Origin: Liolophura sinensis
Taxonomy: Eukaryota > Mollusca > Polyplacophora > Chitonida > Chitonidae
Reading direction: 5' to 3'
Length of the DNA stretch: 64,000 bases
NCBI RefSeq assembly: GCF_032854445.1
Contig: NC_088296.1
Span: 22,123,853-22,187,852, forward strand
Position 1 is the stretch's first letter, and every line of letters starts with the position of its first letter. Shown piece after piece: positions 1-12,700 of this stretch. The notes beneath the pieces were generated by a model, which was given only the letters and a program-made list of their open reading frames with translations, did not search any database and had not been told where the DNA came from. The position numbers and the translations under genes are program-made.

Positions 1-426
1 AAATTAATTGTAGCCAATACAAGCTTTACTAGATTGTTGTATTACCTTTGTGTAAAATGTATTTACACATAGGGGCCTTTAGTATGGCCTAACAGGATGA
101 ATTTGACTTGATATCTGATTGGCTACTGGCTCTTGTTGAAAATAATAGTTAAAATCTGATTGACTACTACCTGCAGCTCATGGGAAAAAAACAGTTAAAT
201 TCTGATTAAATGCTACCTCATATAAAAATTCGCTACAAACTCAAAAGAAGCTAATAGTTGACATATGATTTCCTTCCAGCCCGCATTGAATCAAAAATTA
301 AAATAGTCGTGAATAAACAATTATAAATCCTGGACACAATTATTCACCCATTGTTACTGATTATGTAACCATCATCCCTGATTATCCCTGACTATTTATA
401 CAACCACAGTCACTGTTTATACAACT

Positions 427-692
427 ATGGTCACTCATTATACAATTATGGTCACTGATTATGCATCTATGGTCACTGATTGTACAACTATGGCCACTGG
501 TTATACAAAAATGGTCACTGATTATATAACTATGGTCACTGATTATACAACTATGGTCACCTATTATACAAAAATGGTCACTTATTATACAATTATGGTC
601 ACTGATTATACAACTATAGTCACTGATTATACAACTATGGTTACCAATTATACAAATTTTGATACTTATTACACAGCCATGGTAGCCGATTA
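427..692. repeat. 21-bp minisatellite
   Basis: About a dozen imperfect copies of a 21-bp unit (core CTATGGTCACTGATTATACA). The period is a multiple of three, so repetitive reading frames stay open on both strands without being genes. One exact 25-base match to the array lies alone at about 1997-2021, about 55 bases from gene A exon 3. The array is downstream of the last gene A exon seen. Confidence 0.85.
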
Positions 693-883
693 AACAAGTA
701 TAGTGATCATACATCCCCGGTGGCTGATATGGACAATCATCTTGCCTAATTTAATCAGCTGTGTTTACTGAAGGTGGCACATGGTGTAAAACACCAATCA
801 AGTAAATAAAGAAATCAAATGAAGATGACGGCCTTTCCAGTTTTTAATCTTTTTCAAAGCAAAGTTTTTAAGTTTTTCCATAC

Positions 884-3800
884 CTGGTTCTCCTTTCCAT
901 CCAGGCAGCCCAATATTACCTTCAGGACCTATGTAGTTGAGCAGAAGATCGATTATTTATTGAACTAAATATTTGATCAGATGATCTGACAATGATTCGC
1001 TGACTACTCTATGTGATTTGCCGACGTAATTCGTCGAATCGTCGTGATTCGTTCTCCGGGCGATACGTTGACTAACTGCTATGTTGACTAACAGACTCGT
1101 CTAAATAAACTAGTCTATTTGATTTGTTGATGGATTAATTCGTTTTTCAGTTGATTCATTGACTATGTCATTACTTAATACCCGAGCAGTGTAACTCTCA
1201 AAAATAAAAGGCTCATTTTAACTCATCGGCATCAATTCTCCTGATGATGGCAAAATATAGTGCGGAAATATTGAGTCGAAATGAGCCTTTCGTTTTTCTG
1301 AGTCAGGTTACTCCTGTATTACAGTAAACTGTTAGTGAAATTAGAGAAACACAAGATGCCATGACTTACGGGTCATTTAACTGGAGCAAAAAAAAGCGTT
1401 TCATATTAATGAGCATATGTAAGAAAAGCATCACAGTGTCTCATTCATTATCATTATAACCTTATGCTATCCTCAGCTCAGATATTCGATATATAAAAGA
1501 TTTAAAGCAAAGAAAGTAAAACTAGAGCCACAAAGACAGTCTGTGACAACTGGTAAATGATCACACGTCACAGGTGAAATACGACCTCTTGTCAATTTAC
1601 CTCAATGTTCCGCTCTAACCGTTCATGTGAAAGTTTAAATATTACACTGCCGCTAGCGCCATAGCTTATAAGGACCATAGAAGAGCGCACTCATTGTCCA
1701 GCCCTCCCATTTTGAGAGAGGTCTGAAGCAGATCAATAAAACGAAATTTTGGAGGCGATTTTGTTAACAGCTACCTGTTGAGAAAGTGGAGAGAGTGGTG
1801 GATGGCCATATTACATCTGCATGATCGGTAATTGAATTCAAAACTTACTTTTCCACCCTAATGATGATATATTTGTTATATGTATTGTGGATAAGGCAAA
1901 TAGTAATGTAGATATATGGAAGCTGGTTCTTTTTATTTCTCTTTTCCAGACCCCTCTCAAAATGGAAGTGCTGTGCACTTTTCTATGACCTTAAGATTAT
2001 GCATCTATGGTCACTGATTTGGCAAAAAGTTGACCGTGCATAGACGGCAGGAGAAACTGGCCACATCGTCTTACCTGTCATACCCGGTGGTCCGCGCACC
2101 CCCGGGGATCCAGATGGTCCCATCATTTGACAGTCACAGTGACACTGATCTGGTAGGGAAAAAAATCGAAAGAAAACAAATCGTCAGAGTTAAAGAAAAT
2201 ATCTTTTCGGATAGAGCGGTACAAAATAATTGTTATTAATAACTGGGAATTACAAAAGTTGGTGGGGTTTTTTGTGGGGGGGGAGGGATGGCTTTGTTTT
2301 TTTTGGGGGGGGGGGGGGTTGGGTTTTTTTTTTGCTGTGTTGTTTTCGTTGTCAATTTTACTTAGTCATATTTCCTGGTAAGTAAACTGATCTATAATTA
2401 ATATCTATAATTAAGTCCATGACCTAGAAATTTGCAACATTCCTGTATATTGTCTCCACGGCACTTCACTCTTTCCTTCGATCTCTAACACTTTATATGA
2501 TGTTTCTGCGCAGTCGTGTATTTTTTCTTTCTATTGCGCAGCAAATGTTTGAGAAACTGCTGATCCATGGTGGGGAAAAATGTCCCAAACGCAGTTATGT
2601 TGATATACAGACTGAAAAAAAAAAAGAACAACGTCTTTGATAGTAATCGTTTTAGAGTTGCTTGGAAATATAAAATTAGTCCATGGGTTCTTATCAACAA
2701 TGATTTAATACCAAATTCGTAGATTTTCCATGATTGCGTTCACAATTTCCACCCAAGAGGTTGGCATATTTCTCCACCAGGTGGCGCGGGCTTTTACAGA
2801 TGAAGTAACTTGTGTAATGTACCGTGGAGACTAGCTATTAGGAAGTTGCATATTTCTGTGTGATGGATCTCTGTTGATACACATACCATTTTCTCAGTCC
2901 TTTCCAATATATTGATTTGATTTATTTATTTGATTGGTGATTCACGCCATACACAAGAATATTTCACTTATACGACGGCAGCCAGCATTATGGTGGGAGG
3001 AAACCGGGCAGAGCCCGGGGGAAACCCACAGCCATCCGCAGGATGCTGGCTGACCTTCCCACATACGGCCGGAGAGGAAGCCAGCATGAGCTGGATCCAA
3101 TATATCAGATGCCTCTTAGGCATTCTTAGAAGAATTGTTTTATGAGCGAACATGTGATTTCGTAACAGATAATTTCTCACAATATGTCAATAAATACATA
3201 TAAATTTGATAAAAAAAATACTAAGGTTTGAAGAAAATGCAAATTTTAGAAATCGACGTTAAAGTCTCACTCCCGTGTTTCGCGATTTCCAGACTCGGTG
3301 TTGTCGCACGAGACTCGGATTCCATTTTGACAGGCCTTCCCGGTTTTGTTGATCACGCGACATTCCCCCAACGTTCTCTCCCATCCATCACAATCAAATT
3401 TCACAGGGTGAACCTCTTGATCTATGCTAATTTGAGAGAAGTGCGCAGATTTCCTGAAAAATTTACACAGTGGAGTGATAAAATAGTGGTGAAATAGTGC
3501 TTGAAGTCATTTTCAATCTCTATGTCCTTATTTTGATAATTCTTTATGATTCCACATCCAGCTAATGTTTAAAGACAAAAGTAACGATAATACAATAACT
3601 TCAGTGGTTAAGAAGAACTTCATTTTTTTTTTCTATAAACCGATATTCTACTTCCTTCAGAGTCTCGCCAGAAGCACTAGATTTTGCGAGTACCTGCAAC
3701 GGTCTTGGAAAGTCTGTGACTATACATCGGATTTGCACGGATATAAATTCCACTTATTAATTTGTACTTGTTTTGACGCTTACATCTATATACCCACGTT

Positions 3801-6203
3801 TTCAAACATAAAAGGTCTGCAGCAACGTGCGGATGGTCGTGGTTTTTTCCCGGGCTCTGCGCGATTTCCCCTGACCATAATGCTGACCGCCGTTTGTATA
3901 AGTGAAATATTCTTGAGAACGGCGTGAAACACCAATCAAATAAATAAATAAATCAAACAGAAAAACCACCAGGCACTGTTTGGACATGTACAGCAGAAAA
4001 AGCGATGATATATGTAACGACTTCACAAATATAAACAGTTAATGAATGACGGAAAAATTGTTTTGATTAAAACTTTTGCCGCACTGAAGTTCTTGCCTAC
4101 CCGAGTCCGAGGCTTCTGCATACCACATCCGCTTCCGCCTTTGCCCAGTTCCAGTCACAAACTGCTTTATATCGTCCGTCCTCGTAAATATTGACTACTC
4201 CATTCCAAAGGTTGCCTCCCCTTAATGTGACGCTAAAATCTTATCAGAAGACAAAATGAAACCGATAAAACATTACTTAAATGGTCATGACAAAATAATA
4301 TCCTGTCACATTCAACGTAATATTTTGTTGGTCTGATAGAATATTTATGTTGAGTTAATAGAATATGTGTGTTATATTTTACAGATTAATTGTTTAGTGT
4401 AATGAACTTGCCAGACAAGAATAAGTACTTTGGTTTAACTTTGTACTGAAGAGCTCGATTGGTAGAGAGCCGCTGGTGTAGAAAGCGGCCCTCAAGCCAA
4501 ATAACCCATGGAAAAGTTAATAGGCAAAAGAGTAGGACACGTTGAATTAAATCGCAACATTGGATATATGAACAGTCGCAATCAAAGCGCAAGTGAGGTA
4601 CACATTTTAACTTTCGACAACTTAAACTGGCATGGTACACAACTCGGAGACCTAGATCCCGGAACATTCCCTGTGTCTTTCCAACGTCATTGACAACTGT
4701 AGACGGCTTCGCCTTGCACGATATTGGTGTTAATTTCGTACTTTTGGTTATTAGTTATAATGGTTGTTTGAGAGGGGATACGAAGTGTTTACATGATGAG
4801 ACATTGTGTGGAAACTATCAATTTCCTAAAAACTGATCCTAGAGACCTTTAATGTTTTATGAAATTTATGAAGAAACGAGCGCCTGATAGCCCTTCGATG
4901 CCTCACAAAGGCCCGATGCTGATCACGTCTATCACGCCATCACGATATGACACGCATCCCCATTTGGATATGAACAGCTCGCTTTCAAGCGGGAAGGACG
5001 GGTGTCAGACATTCAAGGAATGTGGAGCAGAAAAATTGTGATTAAAATTAAACACTAGATATTACTACGAAAAAAAAGGTGTTAGACAGGAGTTAAAACA
5101 AATAGCCGACAGGACTAGCAAGGCAGACGAATCCGAGCCAAGAGGCAGTGATACTTCACTCTGCATTTTTTTTCTAAATATCACACGCTGGCAGAATTTT
5201 ATAAGTGACAGTAGCACAGATGATCTGCTTCGCCGAAACGAAGTAGGCGAATACGTAAAATTTCGCGTTTCCATGGTAATCATCGTGTGGAGTGAGTGGA
5301 AACGTGTGGAAACGAGGTTTTGCCGTATCGGGTGGGTAGGACTCACGACACAGCACTGATTGGAAGGTAACTGACCAATCAGATAGCAGACAAACTAGTC
5401 TACAGGATAATAAACTTTCTTATTTCTTTAATGGTTTGTGTTTAACGTTGTTTCAGTTTTTGTATTGCACATATTGACCTGGAACGTCTATTTTGGTTGA
5501 TAGCTGGTTAATATAAATGTCTGTTTTGACACCTGGATTTTACACTTACATGAGTCTATGTCCGAGGGGCTATCATGCAAGCGCTTCGCAATGACCCAAA
5601 AGCCTCTCATTAATGCGGTTGCTGTGAGTTCAGACAAGCTCATGCTGGCTTCCTCTCTGGCCGTACGTGGTAAGTTCTGTCAGCAACCTCTGGATGGGCG
5701 TGGCTTTGCCCAGGGCTCTGCCCGTTTTAGTCCCACCATAATGTTGGCAACCATCGTATAAGTGAAATATTCTTGAGTACGGTGTAAGGCATCAGTCAAA
5801 TAAATAAATAAATGAAATACACTTACATGAGTCTGATGGTTGTGACAACAAGTGAATATCATCGTCCATTTCACGCGACAGAGCCGAGAGCTCATTCCAT
5901 ACATCTATCATCTCTGCAAACAAACAAAATAGTAAATGTGAATATAAACTTTCCTACACAGGTATATTGAAAGATAAATTAAAAAATTCTTTTTAGTTCA
6001 TTTTCTGCTTGTTTTTTTTTTCTAGGTTTTTTTTTCTTGATTTTGGTCTTCTGTTTCCAATATAGTTTAGTTTGGTAGATATTTGAAATACTATAAATTA
6101 TGCCTATGTTCACATATTTAAATCCCTTAGTTGAAGTGCTAAGGTATCAAGGATGTGTTAGACATTTGAATTTGTTGTTTTCTTTCACATTTCTTCATCG
6201 TGC

Positions 6204-6284
<81 letters not shown>

Positions 6285-6950
6285 ATTATTATTATTATTA
6301 TTTTTTGTGGCGGAGGGGTGTTATTTCTTTCTTTTCTCTTTTCTCAGACATGCCCACCTCATTGGCGGAAGACAAATGGTCTTCGACTAACGTTAAACGG
6401 CGCAAACGCACACACGAGTGTCGTCGGGCGTTTATAATCACCAAAACCTCACGATATCCACAACTTCTCTGGCGAACACCAGGATTGAACTTGCAACTTA
6501 CGTGTCATAGTGATTAAATTTATTCCATTTTTTTTATTTTATTGGTGTTTTACGCCGTATTCAAGAATTTTTCACTTGTACGACAGTGGCCAGAGTTAAC
6601 AGGGCAGAGCCCGGGGAAAACCCACCATCACCCGCATGTTGGAAGACCTTCCCGAAATGGTCGGAGAGCAAGCCAGCATGAGCTGGACTTGAACTCACAT
6701 CGACCGCGGGGCGAGGAGGGGAGAGTGGTGGGAGGTGCATGTTGGACTACGGCGAATTCTGGGTATTGGCAGGCAATATTATCTCACTTTCAAATCCTTG
6801 CCACAAAATACAGAGCAAAACGTTATTCCACAGATATCAGATACACGTCAAGAACAAACTCTTACCTTTCGAGAGAGGGGAACTCGGGCATTGTCCGTAA
6901 GCATGATATGAATGCTGGATAAATACACAAATCAGCAGAAACGCCTTCAT
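884..6950 (-). CDS. Collagen-like secreted protein, gene A (partial, 3' end outside window)
   Basis: Four exons were joined by hand: 6866-6950, 5827-5913, 2075-2149 and 884-928. All have GT-AG borders and all joins are phase 1. Exon 1 starts at ATG 6950 and gives a 28-residue secretory leader (MKAFLLICVFIQHSYHAYGQ). Exon 2 encodes a short acidic amphipathic helix (EMIDVWNELSALSREMDDD). Exon 3 opens with three close cysteines (QCHCDCQ) and runs into Gly-X-Y triplets (GPSGSPGVRGPPGMTG). Exon 4 is exactly 45 bp, a size typical of collagen genes, and continues the triplets (GPEGNIGLPGWKGEPG). I see no further exon in bases 1-883, so the C-terminus, possibly a globular head, lies beyond the left edge. 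The exon plan matches gene B, which is transcribed divergently. Likely product: a small extracellular trimeric collagen-like protein linked through the hinge cysteines. Function unknown; a C1q-, collectin- or ficolin-type protein is possible. Confidence 0.72.
1190..1312. mobile_element. Foldback element (MITE-like)
   Basis: Inverted repeats of roughly 35 bases (core AAAGGCTCATTT, opposite AAATGAGCCTTT) flank about 45 bases. The left arm has a small gap relative to the right arm. No coding capacity. It lies in the gene A intron between exons 3 and 4. Confidence 0.6.
2268..2335. repeat. G/T-rich low-complexity tract
   Basis: Runs of G and T on the plus strand, including about 12 consecutive G. 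The complement is a C/A-rich tract just upstream of the gene A exon 3 acceptor. No other content seen. Confidence 0.8.
2914..3099 (-). mobile_element. tRNA-derived SINE, head missing
   Basis: Minus-oriented copy of the window's main SINE. It has the A-rich tail end, the conserved stretch AATATTTCACTTATACGACG and the body to the GCTGGCTTCCTCTCC equivalent, but stops before the tRNA-like head. It lies in a gene A intron. The body resembles the conserved core of the MetaSINE group reported from molluscs and other animals; that family assignment is from memory. Confidence 0.85.
3812..3957 (+). mobile_element. tRNA-derived SINE, 3' half
   Basis: Plus-oriented body and tail (GAAATATTCTTGAGAACGGC, then CAATCAAATAAATAAATAAA). 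Head absent. Lies in a gene A intron. Confidence 0.85.
4296..4392. mobile_element. Partial copy of AACAG-type MITE
   Basis: Matches the internal part of the inverted-repeat family seen whole at 24713-24950 (for example TTTATGTTGAGTTAATAGAA and the end motif ACAGATTAAT). Only one end is present. Confidence 0.5.
5560..5815 (+). mobile_element. tRNA-derived SINE, nearly full length
   Basis: Plus-oriented copy with a diverged tRNA-like head (box B-like GTGAGTTCAGACAAGC), body and tail ending in (AAAT)n. It ends 11 bases before gene A exon 2, so it sits hard against that exon's donor site on the opposite strand. Confidence 0.85.
6206..6302. repeat. (AT)n then (TAT)n microsatellite
   Basis: Roughly 37 AT dinucleotides followed by TAT trinucleotides. 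It lies in gene A intron 1. The apparent Tyr-Ile frame across it is an artefact. Confidence 0.95.
6537..6712 (-). mobile_element. tRNA-derived SINE, partial
   Basis: Minus-oriented tail, body and start of the head (GGACTTGAACTCACATCGAC). It carries a deletion in the middle of the body. Lies in gene A intron 1. Confidence 0.8.
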
Positions 6951-7499
6951 ACTGTGGCTGTGACTTGTAACAGCGATGGACGGCTGATTAACCCTTGCTA
7001 AAACTCGGCTCTTTCCGTACACTTCATCAACAACTTTGATGAGTCAGTGAAATCGTCCGCCGTCTCCGTTATTCATAAGACTTTTCAGCATAAACGTTTA
7101 TTTAGCGCTTCCAGTTTAGTATATAGAGAATCACAGGGTTTTGGGGTTATTGTAAAGTCAACAGGGGATCGGAAACTGCCGAGCGTTTCCGGAAACATCT
7201 GCTGCTTTACACGATACGTGATACTCTTTGGTTGTATTGGTTTACATAGCGTCGAGAACAGACTAATAGGGAATATACTTAATACATTCGGTATTGTAAA
7301 TCCATGATCCGATTGCAGTATACATTATGCAACATGGAGAGTAAAACTAGAGCAGCGACAACAGTGTGACAGTTAGAAAATGGTCACACGCAACTGATAA
7401 AATACTGCCTCTTGACAGTTTGTCCCACTTAGGGTTATATATTTCACTATGTAAATGATTAAAAGACAGCAATTTAGATCCCGCTAGCATCTCCGGTGT

Positions 7500-7655
7500 T
7501 GCATGGAAAGGTCTGTCAGCAAACTGGAAAATAGTCATGGATTTCGACCGCGCTCTGCCTGGTTTCTCCCACCACACTGCTAGCTGCCGTCGTATACGTG
7601 AAATATTCTTGAGTACGGCTTAAAATACTAATCAAATCAGTAAAAATAAATAAAT
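7500..7655 (+). mobile_element. tRNA-derived SINE, degraded 3' part
   Basis: Plus-oriented, diverged body and tail (GTGAAATATTCTTGAGTACG retained). Confidence 0.75.
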
Positions 7656-7699
7656 ATAACTCTCTAGCCAGAGTTAGTCTGTAAATAATGCGCTGATGT

Positions 7700-7930
7700 T
7701 AGAAATGACAATTCAGTAAGGGACACTCAGATTAGTCCGTTGCCATATATGATCAATGACATTTTTGTCGGATTTCCGCTGACCAGTAAGTCCGCAGGTT
7801 CGAATCCTGCTCTCGCTGCTTTGGCTGCTGCTTTACGTGAGGAGTTTTATCAGGTACCTGGAGAAAAGCTGTGGATTTCTCTCCATTCTCTCAAGTTTGA
7901 CCCACTAATAAACCTGACTAGAAATTTCTA
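7700..7930 (+). mobile_element. Second tRNA-like SINE type, fragment
   Basis: Carries a strong box B-like sequence (CAGGTTCGAATCCTGCTCTC) followed by a body unlike the main SINE (TTACGTGAGGAGTTTTATCA ... ACCCACTAATAAACCTGAC). The tRNA-like cloverleaf is incomplete, so a functional tRNA gene is unlikely. Probably a different SINE family. Confidence 0.45.
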
Positions 7931-8802
7931 GTATATTGATCCAAGTATCAGAGTGCCACTAATTTTAGACAACAGAATGACTAATTTGAGTGTCCTTTCC
8001 ATACCTTTTCATTGTTTTACCTCTTCAACAGGATGTTGTCAAAATTTATTTAAAAATATATATTAAAACATAGACAACAGAACAACTCAAGACCTGTCGA
8101 AGTGGTGAAACAATGGGAATCTATGATAATGAGACTCAACTTCGTCACTGTGTTGACTGAAAATAAGGGCGCTGCGATACTAAAATCAAAATACTAAAAA
8201 TTATGTACAGTTTGTCGTATTTCCGAATTCTACATAAAAAAAAATGTAAAAAGGATTTTCTTGGTGATGTGGAAGTATAGAAATTCGTGGCACTTTTTTT
8301 CCAGATGTTTAAAATTTTTATCTTGGTAACATATTTCACAACAGGACAAGCCTCCAAGAAAAGAATTTTTTGTTTAAATTTTCTTTACTTTCAAAAGGCA
8401 ACTGTACATATTCGACAAAAACAATGAGAAGAATGATGCATTTCTTTAATTAACTTGTCGACAAGTTTAGCAGTGTTGGGTCACCATGTCTGACACATGG
8501 AGACAGAAATGGTTCAAGGTCCATTTTGGGAGGGGGCGTGTCGGGGTTACCATTGACAATGAATGGTTTAGTTGATTGCTGCCCTCTGTGGAACTATTGC
8601 AAGAGTGTAACCCGATATTCCACATGACTTATACATCTGTCTGGTGTAGAGAAATGGCCCGATTATGGGTGTAATACAATCTCCATGCCTGGCAATATAT
8701 ACGTTCTCACAACCTTGAATTTCAATTACTGCCATCTTGTACAGTAACACGGTTGGCCAGACATTACCAATTGCAGATAAGCAATAAATTTTTATTTATT
8801 TA

Positions 8803-8964
8803 TTCTGTATTTATTTTTTTTTTTGGTGTTTTACGCCGTACTCAAGAATATTTCCCTTATTGGACAGCAGCCAGCATTATGTTGGGTGGAAACTGGGCAG
8901 ACCTTTCCACTTACGACCGGAGAGGAAGCCAGCATGGGCTGGACTTGAACTCACAGAGACCGGA
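8803..8964 (-). mobile_element. tRNA-derived SINE, internal deletion
   Basis: Minus-oriented copy lacking about 45 bases of the body, which joins the GGGCAGA block directly to the CCTTTCCACTTACG block. Confidence 0.8.
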
Positions 8965-9147
8965 TTAGCAATAAAAGACTTAAAGGAAAGACAGTGAAAC
9001 TAGAGCTGCAACGACATTGTGATAGTATGCAAATGGTCTCACGGAGCCAGTGAAACAAGGTCTCATGTAACTTTAGCTTAGTTAAGGTTTTATTACAAGT
9101 GTTCCTGTGAATACCTAAATAGAAGCAAATTACACGACCCCGCTGTT

Positions 9148-9272
9148 TCACGTTTCACGTCGTACTGAAGGACATTTCATTTAAAAGACAGCGCCCATTG
9201 TTATGGTGGAAAGAAACCGGACAGAGCCGGGAAGAACCCACGATCATCCATGGACTGCTGAAAGACCTTCTA
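9148..9272 (-). mobile_element. tRNA-derived SINE, degraded
   Basis: Minus-oriented, strongly diverged body only. It lies about 340 bases upstream of the gene B start codon. Confidence 0.6.
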
Positions 9273-9607
9273 AATCATATAATGGCATTCTTCTACTGGA
9301 TGTGACTGAGGCCACAACTGGCAAGACTAACACGTTCACGTGCCATACTGTTGCATTTTAAAAACTAAACTTAAAAATTCATGTAATACAGCCAGTTAAA
9401 CTTGAAATGAGAAGACATGGCGGAATAAAACGTACGAGACGAAGATCAAGCAGTATCCGGAAACTTCCGGCGAATTTCAACTAGCGTTGCCGCAGTGGAC
9501 AACAGCTGAGGAATAACTCATCAACTTAAACTTTGTCTTAACTTTCAACACAACTTTGCACCTTCTGATAGATATTTTCTGATAGATATTCTGATCTCCA
9601 GTTTCCA

Positions 9608-9710
9608 ATGGATTGTCCAAGGGCATTGTTTTTAGCTTTGATTTTCATATGTTTGAATTTATCTCACATTTTATGCGATGACGAAAGGTATGACTGCAGA
9701 CGGGCTAATG
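9608..9710 (+). CDS. Gene B exon 1: signal peptide
   Basis: ATG at 9608 begins a 34-codon segment with a hydrophobic core and a Cys/Asp junction suited to signal peptidase. The donor is G|GTAAGT. This start was chosen because the next exon continues in phase and the leader is typical for secretion. Confidence 0.75.
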
Positions 9711-12700
9711 GTAAGTAAATAGCATTTTATCCTCTCCGTTTCCCAATATGCTTCTACAGCTTTAGTGGCACGCCAGTCTCAGAGTTACGCCCCTTGGTGA
9801 GACGTCACCGTTTTATGAAAAAAAGGAGACCGGTACATTAACTGATATTTTCTCATTGCAAGTTAGAACGCCCAAAAAACTCAAGAGTCCAAAAAACTGA
9901 TAACACAAGTGCTTTTGGCAGGTCTTACCTGTTTTCTTTTCATCTTCATTTAGTAAAAGCATGCAGTTTCGAAAATGTTTCCAAAGAGGCCGTCTAGCAC
10001 TTCAGTGTCGATTCCACTGACGTTCATAGTGCTTATTTATTTGCCTGTTGCTTAATCCCAAATTGAAAAACTTTTCATTTATGCAATGGTGGTTTGCTTT
10101 GTGAATGGAAGAAATTGAAGCGCCACTAAACCATTATAAACATGACTCCCCACATACACCGTCATTTACAGATCAACAACTTTTCTTCAGATTGATCAAG
10201 ATGGTCAGGAATCTGTGAATTTGAATAATGCAAGATTTGCTTTCACAAATTTTGTATTGTACCCATACTGCTATTTCCGAAAATAATCAGTTATAGGATT
10301 CAAACGTTTGAACGGGCAATTTTTCAACTGAGGTTAATGTTTTATCACTTTGAGAGGACAATTTTCTAATTGATGTTCAACATTTTCAACCTAAAACAAT
10401 TTACGCGCCCTGGCCAAACGTTTCATCCCTTCAGGAGAATAATTTTCCCTTTGAAAAATGTTTAATCCAGATGGATAATTTTCCAACTGACGTCAAACGT
10501 TTGATCCCTTTCGTAGGACGATTTTCCGACTGAGGTTAAACGTTTTATCCCTTTAAGGGGACAATTCGGTCCCTTACGCCAAAGTTTGATCCCTTGGAAA
10601 GAACAATTGTATTATTTGCACTTTCATATCAAACGTTTGATCCCTTCGGAAAAACAATTTTCCGGCCGATGACAAACGTTTTTCGTCAAGATAATTCATC
10701 AACTGAGCTTTTTCGGAAAATTTTCTCACTGAGTATATACTGTGCATGACTCCACAATAAAGTATAAAAATATAACCGGTACTTTACCTCATATTTTTAA
10801 CAAATTGTATTCAAAACAATTCGAAGTTTTTTCAACCTTAGCAATTTATTTTATTTAGCTGATAACCGTGTTACCTAGTACAAAATTTAAACGAATCACC
10901 TGCTCTCACTGTTCGTGACCCTTTGACGATAATAAGCGGTCGACCACTTGTCTCCCACCAGTATAGCGCGAAATCTCTGCGTCGAAACAGACTTTCGTAT
11001 ATGTCTACGAGCCGTCAACCAAAACGGATGTTCAAGGTCAATAATCACAAGTCTGGGTAAAGTTTGTCAGCAGTCAGCCAATGGTCAGTGGTTTACTCTG
11101 TGCTATTACCGCAACCTACAAAACTAAACGAACTCTTATCAGTGAATAATTAAATCATTAATCAAACAAATGGGGCTTTCGTGGGCAAGGTATTTAGCGT
11201 GCCAGCGCGGTGCAATGAAACCGTGGCCTGTCACAAATGCTGTGGCTGTGAGTTCAAGTCCATCTCGTCGTGCGTCGAAATGTCTGCCAGCTACATGCGG
11301 TTGGTCACGGGTTTCCTCCCGGGCTCCGCCTTTCCACCTACCATAATTCTGGCCGCTTCGGTATAACTGAAATATTCCTGAGTACCGGTACGGCGCGAAA
11401 CAGCAGTCGAATAAAAAATTAAATTAATCAAATTAATTAATTCTGAAAGTGTGGGCCATCTTTGTGATGCTGCAATTTGTTGTAGGCGTTCACCACAAAT
11501 CGAGACAGCTTTCAGTTCTTAGACCGTTTTGTACTGAAGTAATGTAAATATATTTTTTCACTGGTGAACCTACGAGGCCGTTAGCGTGCTAGTGCAGCGC
11601 AATGTCCTTACAATCTCTCACCAATGCGGTCGCTGTGAGTTCAAGTCCAGCTCGTCGGTTGGTTTAACCCCGATTTCCTGCCACCATAATACTGGTCGCC
11701 GTCGAATAAGTGAAATATTCTTGAGTTCCGCGGTATAACGTAAAACAATCAATTAAGCATTTTTTGTTTTTGTTTCAGAGATCAAGAAGAAATTAAAACG
11801 ATTACAGGGGCTGAGAGATAGGATGTTTGAGCTTCAGCTGAACCAAAATGTAAAGAATGCTCAGGGTAAGAACAATGTTGTAGAAAGATGAATGTAAAAT
11901 GAAAATAATCTGTTAAACTAAACAGAAAATCTGTTGTCTGAATGATGCCTGAATGAATTATATTATTATAACATAAGAATGTGTTATAATCAACATAACA
12001 TCTTATTAGTCTAATGCAATCTTTATGTTGAATTAATTGAATATGTGTGCTGCATTCAACAGAGAGTAATGAGAGAATGTGGTACAATATTCTGCTGCAA
12101 GAACGGAATACATTCGGGTATCACTCGCCTTTCATCACTGGCATTGCACTCAAACACCTACTCTGTTAATTTTAACAGGAAATCTGTTGTCTGAGTGATG
12201 CTAGAATGTATTCTGTTATTATAACATAACAATGTGTCATATTCAACATAATGTCCTGTTAGTTTAATAGAATCTTTAAGCTGAACGAATACAATATGTT
12301 TTTACATCAGCTAGTGTACCTGTGTGACTATGCTACTTGCATTTGGATGAGCAGCTGTGATATCTGTGTGTGAGCAACGGGGGATATCTGTGTGTGAACA
12401 ACGGGGGATATCTGTGTGTGTGAACAACGGGGATATCTGTGTGTGAACAGTGGCGTCAGTGCTGACAGACCTTCCGAGGGATCATCATCGTACCATCGTT
12501 TCATCGTCCGGTGATGGCATGAAGCGATGGCACGATGATGCGAAGCGATGGTACGATCGTACAATTAGTACAATGTATATCAAAAGAAATATCATTACAT
12601 AGATGTTGATTATTCTTTGTGTTACTAGATGAGTGCTCCTTATGTGGATGTGTGCTTGGACCAAAAGGTAATCGTGGGATACCAGGCGATGTTGGGCCAC

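Larger units (their letters stand above)
6951..9607. other. Intergenic region between divergent collagen-like genes
   Basis: About 2.66 kb between the start codons of genes A and B. It contains SINE fragments near 7500-7655, 7700-7930, 8803-8964 and 9148-9272. I see no TATA box within 100 bases of either start codon and no conserved open frame. Just before the gene B start there is a direct repeat of TCTGATAGATATT. Promoters of both genes presumably lie here. Confidence 0.5.

Noticed and set aside
382-714. Cys/His-rich repetitive frame on the minus strand
   Set aside because: Made of 21-bp repeat units; the opposite strand is equally open. No splice or start support.
6200-6517. Tyr-Ile repeat frame
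   Set aside because: Translation of an AT microsatellite.
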